This document shows positions 1 to 10,102 of a stretch of 42,855 nt of DNA, piece after piece. The translations under genes were made by a program, and so were the position numbers. The notes beneath the pieces are model-generated. The model was given only the letters and a program-made list of their open reading frames with translations, ran no database searches and was not told the origin of the DNA. The stretch's first letter is position 1; every line of letters starts with the position of its first letter. Source of the stretch: Candidatus Kapaibacterium sp. (GTDB taxonomy: Bacteria > Bacteroidota > Ignavibacteria > Kapaibacteriales > UBA4661); assembly GCA_004292595.1 (NCBI GenBank), contig RDXM01000100.1, forward strand, positions 1-42,855. Reading direction: 5' to 3'.

Positions 1-71
1 TGAGACTTCTTGTCTGTGTTTGCCGCCTGAAACCCGCGCCAACACTCACAGACAAGAATGTCTGTGCCACT
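1..71. repeat. Family A palindromic repeat, left end cut by window
   Basis: This is the right part of a dispersed element built as arm, spacer of about 28 bases, arm. The right arm contains the self-complementary core CACAGACA-AGAA-TGTCTGTG followed by CCACT. The left arm is a variant, TGAGACTTCTTGTCTGTG, with a broken palindrome. Related copies lie at 29176-29253, 30793-30869, 31881-31954 (diverged), 38836-38913 and a single arm at 42579-42605. All lie between genes. Confidence 0.85.
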
Positions 72-94
72 GCTGAAGATTTTTTGTATGGTAC

Positions 95-1954
95 TTAGGC
101 TCGCATCGTTCCATTGCCAATCATTGGTGGTTTTTTCTCTGTTTTGAAGTGTTCGATGGATTCGAGGAGTTGGTCTTTGGCAAAAGATAGTTCGTTGGTG
201 CGTCCTGCGATAGCGTTGGTGAGATTGGTTGTGCTGTGCGTAACATCTTTAACTTTCACGATTGTGCCATTGATGGCGTTGCTTGCGCTTACGAGGTGTT
301 CGCTCATGCTTGCTACTTGCTTGATGCTTGCCGCGACAGCATTGGTGCGGTTGATAATGCGTTCGAGTGCTTCGGCAGCTTTTGCGGCAGCGAGTTTTCC
401 CTGTTCGACGTTTTGGCTACTTGTTTGCATCGTGCGCACAACTTGTTGCGTATCGCGCTGAATTTGCGAAATCGTAACAGTAATTTCCTTTGTTGCTTTT
501 TGTGTGCGCTCGGCAAGTTTCCGCACTTCGTCGGCAACGACCGCGAAGCCGCGTCCTTGTTCGCCAGCGCGGGCGGCTTCGATGGCGGCATTGAGGGCGA
601 GAAGATTTGTTTGGTCAGCAATTTCCTCAATAACTTGAATTACCTCGCCAATTTGCTGGCTACTTTTGCCGAGAGCCTGTACGGTTTCTACCGAAGCATT
701 GACCACGCTTGCAATGGCGTTCATGCCAGAAATGGCTTCGGAAACGACGTGTCCGCCCGTATGCGCGTCTTTACTGGCTTCTTCGGACTCCCGTGCTGCT
801 GTGGAAGCCTGTACACTGCTTTCTCGCACGATGCCAGACATTGCCGCAATTTCGCGGCTAATTTCATCAATTTGCATAAGTTGTGCTTCTGTTCCGCTCG
901 ACATTTCCAGAGCGTTATAGGAGATATTCGAGGTAATTTCTGCTGTTGCGTGCGCGGCGCGAATGACGTACTCAATAAGCTGGCTAATTTGAAAAACGGT
1001 TGCATTGAAACCTGCATAAATCTTTGCAATGACATCGGTATTTTCGCTGCGCGGCAGAGAAGAGCTGAGGTCGCCTTGGGCAAAGGTTTCGAGAGCTTGA
1101 AGGATTTGCTGGGCAGCATTTTCTAGGTATTCGCGTTGCACTTGAAGCTCTTTGCGGGCTTGCTCGGCACGCCGCGCCATTTCTTCGGCACGCGAGGTCT
1201 TTTTAATTTCTTCGAGCGAACTGCGAATATTTCCTACCATGCGGTTAAATGCCGTTGCCAGGACTTCTACTTCGTCTTTCGTTTGAATATCAACCGATGC
1301 CTCCAAATTGCCCGATGATACTTGCAATGCAGCTTTGGTAAGGGTTTTGAGTGGTTTCACAATACGCGAACTCACAAACAGCGTCAGCGCACCGCCCAAG
1401 AACAAAATTCCTGCACTGATATAAATGGCGATATTACGGCTTTCTTTGGCATCCTTGACAAGTTCGGTGCGGCTCATGCCTAAGACTACTTTCCCAACAA
1501 CGTTTCCTTGATACAGCACAGGCAAGGCAAACAACGATACGTCTTGAACCTCAGTAATGGTGCGGTTATTGGGCTTTGCATCTTTTGCAATGATGGTCTG
1601 CACATCGGCGCGGAGAAGCTGTAAGGTATTGTCAGCTTTGTAGGAGCTTACCTCTGTGCCGTCTGGTTTCACAATAAGGACAAACTTTACTTCCGTAAGC
1701 GATGGCACAACATCAAGCGTTGCTTGCACGGCTGCTGCATCCTCAAACATCATTCCTGTAGAGGCATTGAAAGCAATCATTTGAGTTGTTACAAAGACCT
1801 TCTCGCTGGAATATTTTTGCATTTCCCCAAATTGTCGTTGGGGAAAATAGATGGCAATAAAACTCGCAATCGCAATCAACAAAAGGATAACGACCGTGAC
1901 GAGCTTTGTTTGAATACCAAAGAGTGGTGCTTTTAGGATACTGGAGTGAGGCAT
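95..1954 (-). CDS. Methyl-accepting chemotaxis protein with extracytoplasmic sensor
   Basis: A 619-residue chemoreceptor that should signal to CheA/CheW at the inner membrane. A first membrane helix lies near residues 15-36 and a second near 174-196. Between them is an extracytoplasmic domain of about 135 residues whose pattern (an [13 protein letters not shown] stretch, then VKPDGTEV) resembles CHASE8-type sensors; that assignment is tentative. A HAMP domain follows (about 195-250), then a second HAMP-like GDL segment near 290-330, and a long signalling domain to about 600. The conserved hairpin tip, with [20 protein letters not shown] and [17 protein letters not shown], is intact. The C-terminus ends in GNGTMRA and lacks the NWxxF-type motif seen in the two receptors at 11337 and 13250. 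The ATG at 1954 directly precedes the first helix. It is transcribed alone, divergent from the giant gene. Confidence 0.95.
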   Translation of the reverse strand: MPHSSILKAPLFGIQTKLVTVVILLLIAIASFIAIYFPQRQFGEMQKYSSEKVFVTTQMIAFNASTGMMFEDAAAVQATLDVVPSLTEVKFVLIVKPDGTEVSSYKADNTLQLLRADVQTIIAKDAKPNNRTITEVQDVSLFALPVLYQGNVVGKVVLGMSRTELVKDAKESRNIAIYISAGILFLGGALTLFVSSRIVKPLKTLTKAALQVSSGNLEASVDIQTKDEVEVLATAFNRMVGNIRSSLEEIKKTSRAEEMARRAEQARKELQVQREYLENAAQQILQALETFAQGDLSSSLPRSENTDVIAKIYAGFNATVFQISQLIEYVIRAAHATAEITSNISYNALEMSSGTEAQLMQIDEISREIAAMSGIVRESSVQASTAARESEEASKDAHTGGHVVSEAISGMNAIASVVNASVETVQALGKSSQQIGEVIQVIEEIADQTNLLALNAAIEAARAGEQGRGFAVVADEVRKLAERTQKATKEITVTISQIQRDTQQVVRTMQTSSQNVEQGKLAAAKAAEALERIINRTNAVAASIKQVASMSEHLVSASNAINGTIVKVKDVTHSTTNLTNAIAGRTNELSFAKDQLLESIEHFKTEKKPPMIGNGTMRA

Positions 1955-2726
1955 AGTTTTTCGATAAGTTCTTGCAAATTATGTGAGACAAAACAACCTT
2001 TTGCGAAGGAAGTTTGTACAAGAGAATGTGTCCGCAAGTCCGTAGTGCATTTAATAGTATTCCTCATTCCAAACGAAGTAGGAAGGTGTGCTGTTGAACA
2101 TACTATACTGAAAAAGGTTTGTTGCTTCAGATGTAGTCCACCTCAAAGGTGGACTACATCTCAATTCCTTTGCTTTTCGATATGCAATTTTTACCCATTT
2201 TTAGTATATCTCAGATAATTGCGCAACCGTATTCCACGTTGTTCCACACTATGTTCACATTCTACCACGACTTCGCTCAAATACTATAGACTCTTACAAG
2301 AAAACCTACGACCATTCGGACTAGTGAACCAAAAAAGGAGCTTTTGGCGAAAAACTTGTGCAAAGTTAGCAAAATTCTGGTTTCTGCAAAAGTAGCTGCA
2401 AAATAAAGAGTGCCAAAGCGCGTGTTTTTTTGAAAACAAAGAATTTTCTCGAAAAATCTCGTAGAAAATGTAGTAAAAACGTCGTATTTTCGGGTACAGT
2501 TCTTGGTCGTTGGTATATTTTTCAATATCTTTCCTTTTGTAAAGCTCTTTTTTGTTGTCGTATGGGACGTTCAAGATTTTGAAGCGGGAATGCCCTCTAC
2601 GCGCTTTATTCGGTGTTGCGTTCGCCGAATGTTCGAGCTGTTGTCATTACCTCTCGTCCTTTTGAGGACGCAAGTTCTGTCCTCACATTCTTATCCTCAC
2701 ATTGTTGTACTCAATTTTCTTTTACT
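1955..2726. other. Long divergent intergenic region
   Basis: These 772 bases separate two divergently transcribed genes. Apart from the family B repeat at 2104-2208 I recognise no gene or RNA. The stretch from about 2270 to 2580 is AT-rich and holds only short open frames of lysine-, phenylalanine- and tyrosine-rich composition, typical of chance frames. Promoters for both flanking genes should lie here, but no full consensus is clear. Confidence 0.6.
2104..2208. repeat. Family B MITE-like palindromic repeat, copy 1
   Basis: A 105-base element. Its ends are imperfect terminal inverted repeats: TATACTGAAAAAGG on the left, and on the right the reverse complement of TATACTAAAAATGG. In the centre (2130-2160) is a perfect 14-bp stem, GATGTAGTCCACCT, with loop CAA. 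A second full copy is at 34982-35084 and a truncated one at 42624-42690. It encodes nothing. Size, terminal repeats and dispersal resemble a non-autonomous miniature element; mobility is inferred only. Confidence 0.8.
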
Positions 2727-5700
2727 ATGAATCTGTTCAGTACAAAGCCGTGTCTTCGCGTAAGCAATCGTGTGCAATCCTTCTCAAGTTCAGCCTCTCG
2801 TTCACATTTTCTGCTTATTACTCGTCATTTATTTCTGGTCTGTTGCGTTTTGTGTGCGTGTTTTGGACGCAGCGCAGCGCAGCCGTATTATTTCTTCGAT
2901 GGTTTCGCCGATGCAGCGCAGCCTCAGAGCTGGTACAATAATGTTGATGGTATAGGCTTGGGTGAAACAGGTTTTATTGCAGGGCAAACCTACATCATTG
3001 AAACTGGACGCACGGCGGTTATTAACTCCACGTGGAATATTCCAGCGATGAACATTATCGTCCGAAGCGGCGCGTTGTTGGTCGTTGTTGGAGATATTAA
3101 CGCTACTTTTGGCGCAACGATTGATGTGCAGTCGGGCGGTATTCTGCGTATTCACAACAATCCCAATATTACTGCTGGCTTTTTTACGAATGCTTCGTAC
3201 AACAACAGTACGCTCTACTACACGGGAAATACACTGCGAAATAATCCCACAGAGCTACCAACTGCTGGTGGTATTGCAGCAAATATCGTGCTAGATAATT
3301 CGGCGGCTGTGCAGCTGAGTAGCTACAATTCCACTATCAACGGTAGTCTGAGCGTCAGCGCGGGAACACTGCGCATTACCAATGCAAATCCGCTCACGCT
3401 TGCTGGAGCGACGACGATTGCGCGGGGCGGCTTGGAAATTGAAGCCAATGGCGCAACCAGCACGGTGGTCGTAACGGGCGAGTTTATTTTGGGGAATGGT
3501 ACAGAATGCTTTCTGAACGCAGTTACCGCGACAATGCCCGAATTGAACCTCGCTTCCAATATCACCTTTGGTGGCGGCAATATTCGCACCAATGGCTCAG
3601 GACGCTTGCGTATAAGCGGTTCGGGAATGATTGCAGGGCGTGTGAATTTTGCAGAAAACTCTGTTACTATCCCGCGTTTGGGGGAATTGCTGTCGAGCCG
3701 CACCAATCCTCACGCTATCAACTTGGGAACAAGTGTAGAAATTCCAACGGGATTGCCCGCGAGAATATTCCAGTTAAATAATTTTGCAACACTCAACACC
3801 AATAATTTTCAGCTGCTCTTGCGCGGCGGAACGCATACCTTCGATGGTACGCTGAATATAAATTCACAAGGTATGCTGGAAATTGATAACACAGCATTAT
3901 CGGGGCTTGGTACGCTCAATGTCTTTCCGAATGCGCGTTTGCGCACCTTTGACAGGCTTTCTAATGGTGCGGTCAATTATGCTGATTCTACCTCAGTTTT
4001 GGAGTATTTTGGCACCAATGATATTATTGCTGGCACCTTAGGCACTGAATTACCTGCGGTGATGAGCGCATCGGTAGTGATTACGAAGTCTGCTGGCGGT
4101 GTGGTGGAATTAGACCGCTCTACCACACTGCTCGGAAACTTTACGATTGCTCCGCAAACTGCCACCACCGACCCGATTTTTGAGCTGCGCAGTGCGATAA
4201 ATCTCACGCTCAATGGAAAAATCACCACGCTCGGCAATACGCCTACGCTCGGAACGCAGATTGTCAGTGGCGATAACAGTGTTACCATTGGTGGAGAGCG
4301 CACCGATACCATTCAGAATTTTTCTGTGCGACAAGCAAATGTTGTGAATCTCAATCCGTACTTACAAACGTTCACAATGAATCGTCCGGCACGCTTAGAG
4401 CTTTCACGGGATTTGGTGATTGATGCCGTTGCTGGAGCTTCCTTGCGTCTTGCGCGGGGGATTATTATTCCGCCAAAAACTGCCAGTGGGCGCGTGATAG
4501 TGCTTTCGCCTTCTTCGACTGCCATTGAAGGCGGCTCGCCAAGGTCGTATATCGAAGGACCGCTCCAACGCTCGCTTGCCGTGAGCGACGTTACCTATCC
4601 GTATCCGATTGGTTCGCCAACAGAGTATATGCCGATAAATATTATTTCGCCACCGTCGGTTGCGCCTTCGCCCAGCGTGATAATTACGCCCGTCAGCAAC
4701 GCACAAGCTGGTTTTGTGGATTTGCCAGTCTTTACCTTCAAGGACAATCGCCGCGAGTGGCGTTTGCGCTTGGGTTCGATTACGTCCATTGGCTCGTTCC
4801 ACGTGCAGCCTGCCGATACCGAGCTTGTTGCCTCGAATGTTGTGGTGCGCAATAACGGTACGGGCGGCAATAATTTTAGTACGCTCGGCGGCATCCTCAC
4901 TGGAACAAGCCTCATTCGCTCTGCCACGCCGATTTCCGGCATCGGCAATATGTCGGAAGAAATCGCGCTGCGCATTGGTAATACCACGCCGCCGCCGAGA
5001 ATTACGAGAGTCTCGCCGCTTGTTGTGGCTTCGGGTTCTACGATTTCGCTCGAAGGAACAAGTTTTGTCAATGTTCGTCGTGTGCAAATTGCCTCGACAA
5101 CAATGAGCGATTTTTCGGTGCAATCGCCCACGCTTATTACCGCAACACTCCCTTCGACAATCGCAACAGCAAACCCGCTTGACAACGCGGTGCGTGTGCC
5201 GATTATCATTCGTGCTGAAGGCGGCACGACCGCTTCGATTGATTCTGTTTTTTATGTATTCACCCCAACGATTTCTAGTTTCTCGCCGAGCGTTGCTGGG
5301 CGCGGCGCGGCAGTTATTATTCGCGGATTTCGTTTTTCTGGCACATTTTCGACGACACCGACCGTAACATTTGGCGGAATCCCTGCGCAGTCAGTAACGG
5401 TGCTGGGTCCGGGCGAGCTTCGTGCGATTGTTCCGCAAAATGCTACGACGGGCGTTATCCGCGTAACAACACCCGGCGGCGCGGCGTTTTCTCCGTCTCT
5501 TTTTACCTTTATCCCGCCACCACGCATCACTTCTGTTTCTCCGAATATCGGGCGCGAAGGAGATATTATTGTTCTTCGTGGTACTGCGTTTGAATTGGTA
5601 CAGGGAGTGCGTTTTGGTGGCATCCTTGCACAATCATTCACGGTCAATAGCCCGACGCAAATTTCGGCGATTGTGGGGCGAGGCTCAACAGGCACAGTGA

Positions 5701-8700
5701 GTGTGATTGCCGTTGGTGGCACTATTACCTCGACCAATGAATTTATCTTTGCTCCGCCGCCAACCATCACGCGCGTAACGCCGACAATCACGGGAACAAG
5801 CGGAACATTTGAACTGCAAGGGACGGGCTTTGTCGGGGTGCGCGAGGTGCGTTTTACCAATGCAACTGTCAATGTTACCTCGCTCTCGGTGCAAGTGCTT
5901 TCTTCAACACGAATGCTTGTGGCTGCGCCGCGTGTGAATGTCTTTGAAGAAGTAAATATCAAACTCACTACTGCTGGGGGCGAGACCAGCACCGCGCAAA
6001 CGCTCACGCTTGTGCGCTCGCCAGAAATCCTTGGCTTTACGCCGCTCTCTGGGACAACCGGCACACTCGTTCAAATTATTGGGCGTAATTTCCTCGCCTC
6101 GACCATTTCTAATGTCCAAATTGCTGGAGCAACCGTCGCAAGTTTTGAAGTGGTATCGGATTCGCTCCTTGTCAGTCGTGTAGGGCGCATCAATCCTGTT
6201 ATCAGCTCGCAGGGAACGGTGCAGCTTACTGCGCCTGGCGGAACGGCGTTTGCTGGTACAACCTTTGCGAATATTGCTCCACCGCCGCAGATTACGTCCG
6301 TAGAGCCAGCCTTTGGTATTGAAGGAACAGTTGTAACGGTGCGTGGTGCAAACTTCAACGATGCGAATATTCCGCGTTTGGTGAATCCGCAAAGCCGCAT
6401 CGCACTGACGGACTTCCGCATTGTCACCAATGGGCAAATCACGTTTGTTGTTCCGCGCAATGCCACCACAGGAACGCTCGAAGTGCAGACTTCTGGCGGT
6501 ATCGGAATGTCGCCCGTACCGTTTACGTTCTTGCCGCCGCCTGTTATTCATGTTATTGAGCCGCCATTTGGTGTGATTGGTTCAAATGTGGTGCTACAAG
6601 GCGAGAATTTGCGCGGTGTGCAGGAGATTCGTATTGGTGATGCGGCGGCAACAAATATTGTGCGCGACTCGCCAACGCAGATTACCTTTTCGCTTGGGAG
6701 CAGCAGTGCCTTAGGATTTAACCAAGCACTCACAATTACCTCAACGCAAGGAACAACGGTCATTCCAGACGTTTTTAGTGTTGTTACCGAGCAGCAGCTT
6801 GATTCCCTTGCTCTTGTGAGCATCTACCAGCGCACCAGTGGCGCAAACTGGACGCGCCGCCGAGGATGGCTTTCGATTTTGCCTGTGTCCGAGTGGCAGG
6901 GTGTGGTGCTTGATAGCGCAACGCGCCGCGTGGCGCAGCTTTCCTTGCCAGAAAACAACATGGTGGGTGCGTTTCCGATTGCCTTGCAATTTATTTCGCG
7001 CTTGCGGAGTTTGGATTGGCAAGGAAATCGCCTTACGGGGCGCATTCCAGCCTTCATCACCAATTTGCGCCTTTTAGATACGCTGCGTTTGGGGCAAAAT
7101 CGCTTCTCGCAACACTCTCTTCCCGATAGCTTGGGCAATCTGACAAATCTGCGCGTACTGAACGTCTCTGGTGATAGCCTGACGGGCGTAATTCCGCGCT
7201 CGCTGGCACGAATGACGAATTTGCAAGAATTTGATGCAAGCAATAATCTTTTGCAAGATTCCGTACCGCAATTTCTCACAAACCTTGTCAATATGCGGGT
7301 TTTGCGCCTAAACGGCAATCGTCTTGTGGGAGCGATTCCATCAGGGTTTGGAACAACGACGCTTGCATTGGCGGTGGAAAAATTTACCCACAGCGCACAC
7401 GCCACGCCGCTTTTGGAAGAATTGAACCTTGCAGATAATCAACTGGCGGGTGCAATTCCACTGAGCATCGGCAGTTTGACGAACTTGCGCGTGTTGTCGT
7501 TGGCAAATAATCGCTTGGAAGGCGCACTCACAGGCGCACTCGTGCAACGCCTAACGATGCTTGCCACGCTGAACATCGGCGGGAATCGTCTGTCGGGAAT
7601 ATTGCCTACCGAGCTAGGTTTGCTGCGGAATCTACGCTTTTTGTCCGTGCGCAATAATCAATTTATTGGTGTCATTCCTGAAGCATTAGCAACAGCAGAT
7701 AATTTGGAAACGTTGTGGTTGGACAATAACCAGTTTGCAGGGAGCTTTTCTTCTGCGTTTTTGCGTCTTGTGCGGCTTCAACGCTTGGATATATCGAATA
7801 ATCGTTTGACGAGCGTTGCACGACTACCGCAAATTCGCCCTCTCAACTATGTGAATCTTTCTGGCAACCGCTTTGATTTTGGTTCGTTGGAAGATATTGC
7901 ACAAATAGACACCATCATTATTGCGCCGCAAGACAGTATCGGCGAACCCCGCACCGTGCGTGGAATTGAGAGCCTTCCCGTTCGGCTGTCGATAGCAACG
8001 GGCGGCATGACGAATCGTTACCAGTGGTTCCGCGAGGTGCCTAGTGGTCCTGCTGTTCCTGTGAGTGGGCTTTTGCGCGATGATTTCTTCCAATTTATTT
8101 ATACGCAAGCCTCGTCTGGCACGTATTCATGCCGCGTTACGAATGTTTCGCCAGAAATGCGCTCGCTGACCCTGCAATCGCGCCCGATAACGCTTGTTTT
8201 TGGCGGCTTGCCACCACCACCGACGCAAGTTCCAGAGCCAGTTTCGCCTGATAACGGCGCAAGTTTTGTTGCCACAAATGCGACGCTTACCTGGACATTC
8301 ACCACCGATGCCAGCGTGTATAACGTACAGGTTTCTACGCAGCCGAATTTTATGCCAATGTTATTAGAGCAGGAAGTCCGTGATACGGTGTTGCGCCTCC
8401 GCGCATTGCCGTATTTGCAGGATATTTACTGGCGTGTTCAGGGGCGGAATATTGCTGGAACAACGCCATTTTCTGTACCATTTACCTTTCAAACTTCGCC
8501 GCGTAACATTGATATTTTGGCAACAAGCGTTCGATTTCCTCCAACGCCACTTGGCGATACAACGCGCTCGGCACTGATTCTCACCAACACCAGTACGGCA
8601 ACGCTTGTGGTGCAATCGCTCGAGATTGATGACGGCGAAAATAGTTTCCGCTCGCCCGACGAGGTGCGTGGTCTTGTTCTGCGTCCGAATGCTGAACATC

Positions 8701-9980
8701 GCTTGGATATTGAATTTACGCCGCGCACCGTCGGTGCGAAAGCAGGAACAGTGCGCGTGGTATATGCCCAGCAGGTCGCAGATGCACCACGGCAGATACA
8801 GCCCTACGCCAATCTTGTGCGCGGGCTGGCAATACCGCTTAAAATTAGGGATATTGATTTCGATACGGTGCGTGTGAATCGCTCGACGATAACGACAATG
8901 CTCGTTGAAAACAAGCTGCCGCGCAATCCACAGAATGTTGTGAATATTATTTCGGTTCGCCCTGTTATCAACTCGCGCGACGCCGCCTACAGCGTTCAAA
9001 ACTTCACGCCGCCCGTGGCACTCTATCCGGGCGATGTAACGGGCATCCTTGTGCGATGCGCACCAACGCTGGTTGGGCGACCAGTTGGAACTCTTGAAGT
9101 GCGCTATGCCTTTACAAATTCTACCAATAGTCAAGCTCGTGCCGATACGGGTACTGTCCGTGTTGGTGTGCGGGCGAGCGCGGTAATTACGCCGCGTGAT
9201 AGCTTGTTTTTGGAGTTCGGTATTCGCCCCGTGCGAGATTCTGTGCCTCCTGGAGGCTCGGTGGATGTAGAAGTATTTATCAAAGTTGATTCTACAAAAA
9301 TTACGGAGGAACGAGCGCGTTTGCGTCGCGTGGTGCAAAATCTGAATGCGCGATTGTTTGAAGGTTCCATTCGCTACAATCCCAATGTTCTCTCGCTCAT
9401 TCCAAATTTATACTTTGAAGAATTGACCAACGCAACTGCGGCAAATGATTTCCAACGTGCAAGCCTGTATGTGCCGCGCACACTCTGGAACTCGGCGGAT
9501 TCTCTGGTGATTGCGCGTGTGCCGTTCCGTGTTGTTGCGGGCAATACGAACATTACGCCGCTCGTCATTGAAGAGGTATTTTTGGGACCAGACCGCCGCA
9601 CACCCGGACAGCGTAAAATCTTCATTGACCAGCCAATTTCGGTAACAGGAGCAACGCAAGGACTCTTCGTTGCGGGTGTGTGCGAAGCGGGTGGCTTGCG
9701 CTTGACGACAACAGCGCGGGCAGTGAGCTTGACTGCTATTCGCCCGAACCCCGTGCAGGACGCAGCAGAGCTGACCTACGCAGTGCGCGAGGATGGTTTT
9801 GTAGCGTTGGAACTGATTGATATGAAAGGAAATATCTTGCAAACGCTCGTGCGCGGCGACCACGCACCAGGCGAATATTTACTGACAATGGACACGAAAA
9901 ATCTTCCCAGTGGCACGTATTTCCTGCGTTTGCTCACGCCGACGGATGTGAAAACGCAAAAAGTTCATGTGGTGAAATAA
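2727..9980 (+). CDS. Giant T9SS-exported mosaic protein (beta-helix, IPT/TIG, LRR, Ig/Fn3, cohesin-like)
   Basis: A 2417-residue protein predicted to cross the outer membrane by type IX secretion. A signal peptide with hydrophobic core LFLVCCVLCACF ends near AAQ at residue 52; this favours ATG 2727 over an in-frame start at 2613. Residues 60-750 are Asn/Thr-rich short repeats resembling a parallel beta-helix. Seven IPT/TIG-like domains follow (about 755-1354), most opening with a PPP-x-I-x-x-V-x-P pattern. Leucine-rich repeats of plant-like type (L-x-G-x-IP) with a W/GW-containing cap span about 1354-1725. After these come an Ig-like domain (about 1748-1825), an Fn3-like domain (1826-1923), two HYDIN-type segments (to about 2155) and a cohesin-like domain (2156-2310). 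The last 85 residues form a type A sorting domain (RPNPV, then SGTYFLRL). Adhesion or matrix binding is likely; no catalytic motif was seen. Confidence 0.93.
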   Translation: MNLFSTKPCLRVSNRVQSFSSSASRSHFLLITRHLFLVCCVLCACFGRSAAQPYYFFDGFADAAQPQSWYNNVDGIGLGETGFIAGQTYIIETGRTAVINSTWNIPAMNIIVRSGALLVVVGDINATFGATIDVQSGGILRIHNNPNITAGFFTNASYNNSTLYYTGNTLRNNPTELPTAGGIAANIVLDNSAAVQLSSYNSTINGSLSVSAGTLRITNANPLTLAGATTIARGGLEIEANGATSTVVVTGEFILGNGTECFLNAVTATMPELNLASNITFGGGNIRTNGSGRLRISGSGMIAGRVNFAENSVTIPRLGELLSSRTNPHAINLGTSVEIPTGLPARIFQLNNFATLNTNNFQLLLRGGTHTFDGTLNINSQGMLEIDNTALSGLGTLNVFPNARLRTFDRLSNGAVNYADSTSVLEYFGTNDIIAGTLGTELPAVMSASVVITKSAGGVVELDRSTTLLGNFTIAPQTATTDPIFELRSAINLTLNGKITTLGNTPTLGTQIVSGDNSVTIGGERTDTIQNFSVRQANVVNLNPYLQTFTMNRPARLELSRDLVIDAVAGASLRLARGIIIPPKTASGRVIVLSPSSTAIEGGSPRSYIEGPLQRSLAVSDVTYPYPIGSPTEYMPINIISPPSVAPSPSVIITPVSNAQAGFVDLPVFTFKDNRREWRLRLGSITSIGSFHVQPADTELVASNVVVRNNGTGGNNFSTLGGILTGTSLIRSATPISGIGNMSEEIALRIGNTTPPPRITRVSPLVVASGSTISLEGTSFVNVRRVQIASTTMSDFSVQSPTLITATLPSTIATANPLDNAVRVPIIIRAEGGTTASIDSVFYVFTPTISSFSPSVAGRGAAVIIRGFRFSGTFSTTPTVTFGGIPAQSVTVLGPGELRAIVPQNATTGVIRVTTPGGAAFSPSLFTFIPPPRITSVSPNIGREGDIIVLRGTAFELVQGVRFGGILAQSFTVNSPTQISAIVGRGSTGTVSVIAVGGTITSTNEFIFAPPPTITRVTPTITGTSGTFELQGTGFVGVREVRFTNATVNVTSLSVQVLSSTRMLVAAPRVNVFEEVNIKLTTAGGETSTAQTLTLVRSPEILGFTPLSGTTGTLVQIIGRNFLASTISNVQIAGATVASFEVVSDSLLVSRVGRINPVISSQGTVQLTAPGGTAFAGTTFANIAPPPQITSVEPAFGIEGTVVTVRGANFNDANIPRLVNPQSRIALTDFRIVTNGQITFVVPRNATTGTLEVQTSGGIGMSPVPFTFLPPPVIHVIEPPFGVIGSNVVLQGENLRGVQEIRIGDAAATNIVRDSPTQITFSLGSSSALGFNQALTITSTQGTTVIPDVFSVVTEQQLDSLALVSIYQRTSGANWTRRRGWLSILPVSEWQGVVLDSATRRVAQLSLPENNMVGAFPIALQFISRLRSLDWQGNRLTGRIPAFITNLRLLDTLRLGQNRFSQHSLPDSLGNLTNLRVLNVSGDSLTGVIPRSLARMTNLQEFDASNNLLQDSVPQFLTNLVNMRVLRLNGNRLVGAIPSGFGTTTLALAVEKFTHSAHATPLLEELNLADNQLAGAIPLSIGSLTNLRVLSLANNRLEGALTGALVQRLTMLATLNIGGNRLSGILPTELGLLRNLRFLSVRNNQFIGVIPEALATADNLETLWLDNNQFAGSFSSAFLRLVRLQRLDISNNRLTSVARLPQIRPLNYVNLSGNRFDFGSLEDIAQIDTIIIAPQDSIGEPRTVRGIESLPVRLSIATGGMTNRYQWFREVPSGPAVPVSGLLRDDFFQFIYTQASSGTYSCRVTNVSPEMRSLTLQSRPITLVFGGLPPPPTQVPEPVSPDNGASFVATNATLTWTFTTDASVYNVQVSTQPNFMPMLLEQEVRDTVLRLRALPYLQDIYWRVQGRNIAGTTPFSVPFTFQTSPRNIDILATSVRFPPTPLGDTTRSALILTNTSTATLVVQSLEIDDGENSFRSPDEVRGLVLRPNAEHRLDIEFTPRTVGAKAGTVRVVYAQQVADAPRQIQPYANLVRGLAIPLKIRDIDFDTVRVNRSTITTMLVENKLPRNPQNVVNIISVRPVINSRDAAYSVQNFTPPVALYPGDVTGILVRCAPTLVGRPVGTLEVRYAFTNSTNSQARADTGTVRVGVRASAVITPRDSLFLEFGIRPVRDSVPPGGSVDVEVFIKVDSTKITEERARLRRVVQNLNARLFEGSIRYNPNVLSLIPNLYFEELTNATAANDFQRASLYVPRTLWNSADSLVIARVPFRVVAGNTNITPLVIEEVFLGPDRRTPGQRKIFIDQPISVTGATQGLFVAGVCEAGGLRLTTTARAVSLTAIRPNPVQDAAELTYAVREDGFVALELIDMKGNILQTLVRGDHAPGEYLLTMDTKNLPSGTYFLRLLTPTDVKTQKVHVVK

Positions 9981-10008
9981 GCGTTGAAATAAGCGTTGAA
10001 ATGACCGT
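9974..10008 (+). repeat. 12-bp tandem repeat carrying in-frame stop codons
   Basis: The unit GAAATAAGCGTT occurs twice (9974-9985 and 9986-9997) and is followed by a partial third, GAAATGACCGT. Because the unit is four codons long, the stop of the giant gene (TAA 9978-9980) is followed in frame by TAA 9990-9992 and TGA 10002-10004. Confidence 0.85.
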
Positions 10009-10012
10009 GAAA

Positions 10013-10046
10013 CCCGTTCTATCGCTCCAAAAAGTGATAGAACGGG
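10013..10046. other. Hairpin downstream of the giant gene
   Basis: CCCGTTCTATCGCT pairs with AGTGATAGAACGGG through a 14-bp stem with one wobble pair and loop CCAAAA. No T-tract follows on the plus strand, so it is not a textbook intrinsic terminator, although it may stabilise or end the long upstream mRNA. The sequence leading into the left arm resembles 34966-34985. Confidence 0.5.
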
Positions 10047-10102
10047 AAAACGCGGCAATTCATCTGTAATCTGTTTTTAATCAAAAATTTACCTGTATTG
10101 CC

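Noticed and set aside
2284-2574. Possible small minus-strand gene (96 codons) in the divergent gap
   Set aside because: AT-rich DNA gives Lys, Phe and Tyr-rich translations in several frames; no start signal or homology is recognisable.
8364-9338. Minus-strand open frame of 324 codons inside the giant gene
   Set aside because: His-, Asn- and Arg-rich composition with no motif; the plus strand codes for well-supported HYDIN and cohesin-like domains.
10013-10046. Classical intrinsic terminator after the giant gene
   Set aside because: The stem is strong but there is no T-tract after it on either strand, so only a hairpin is claimed.
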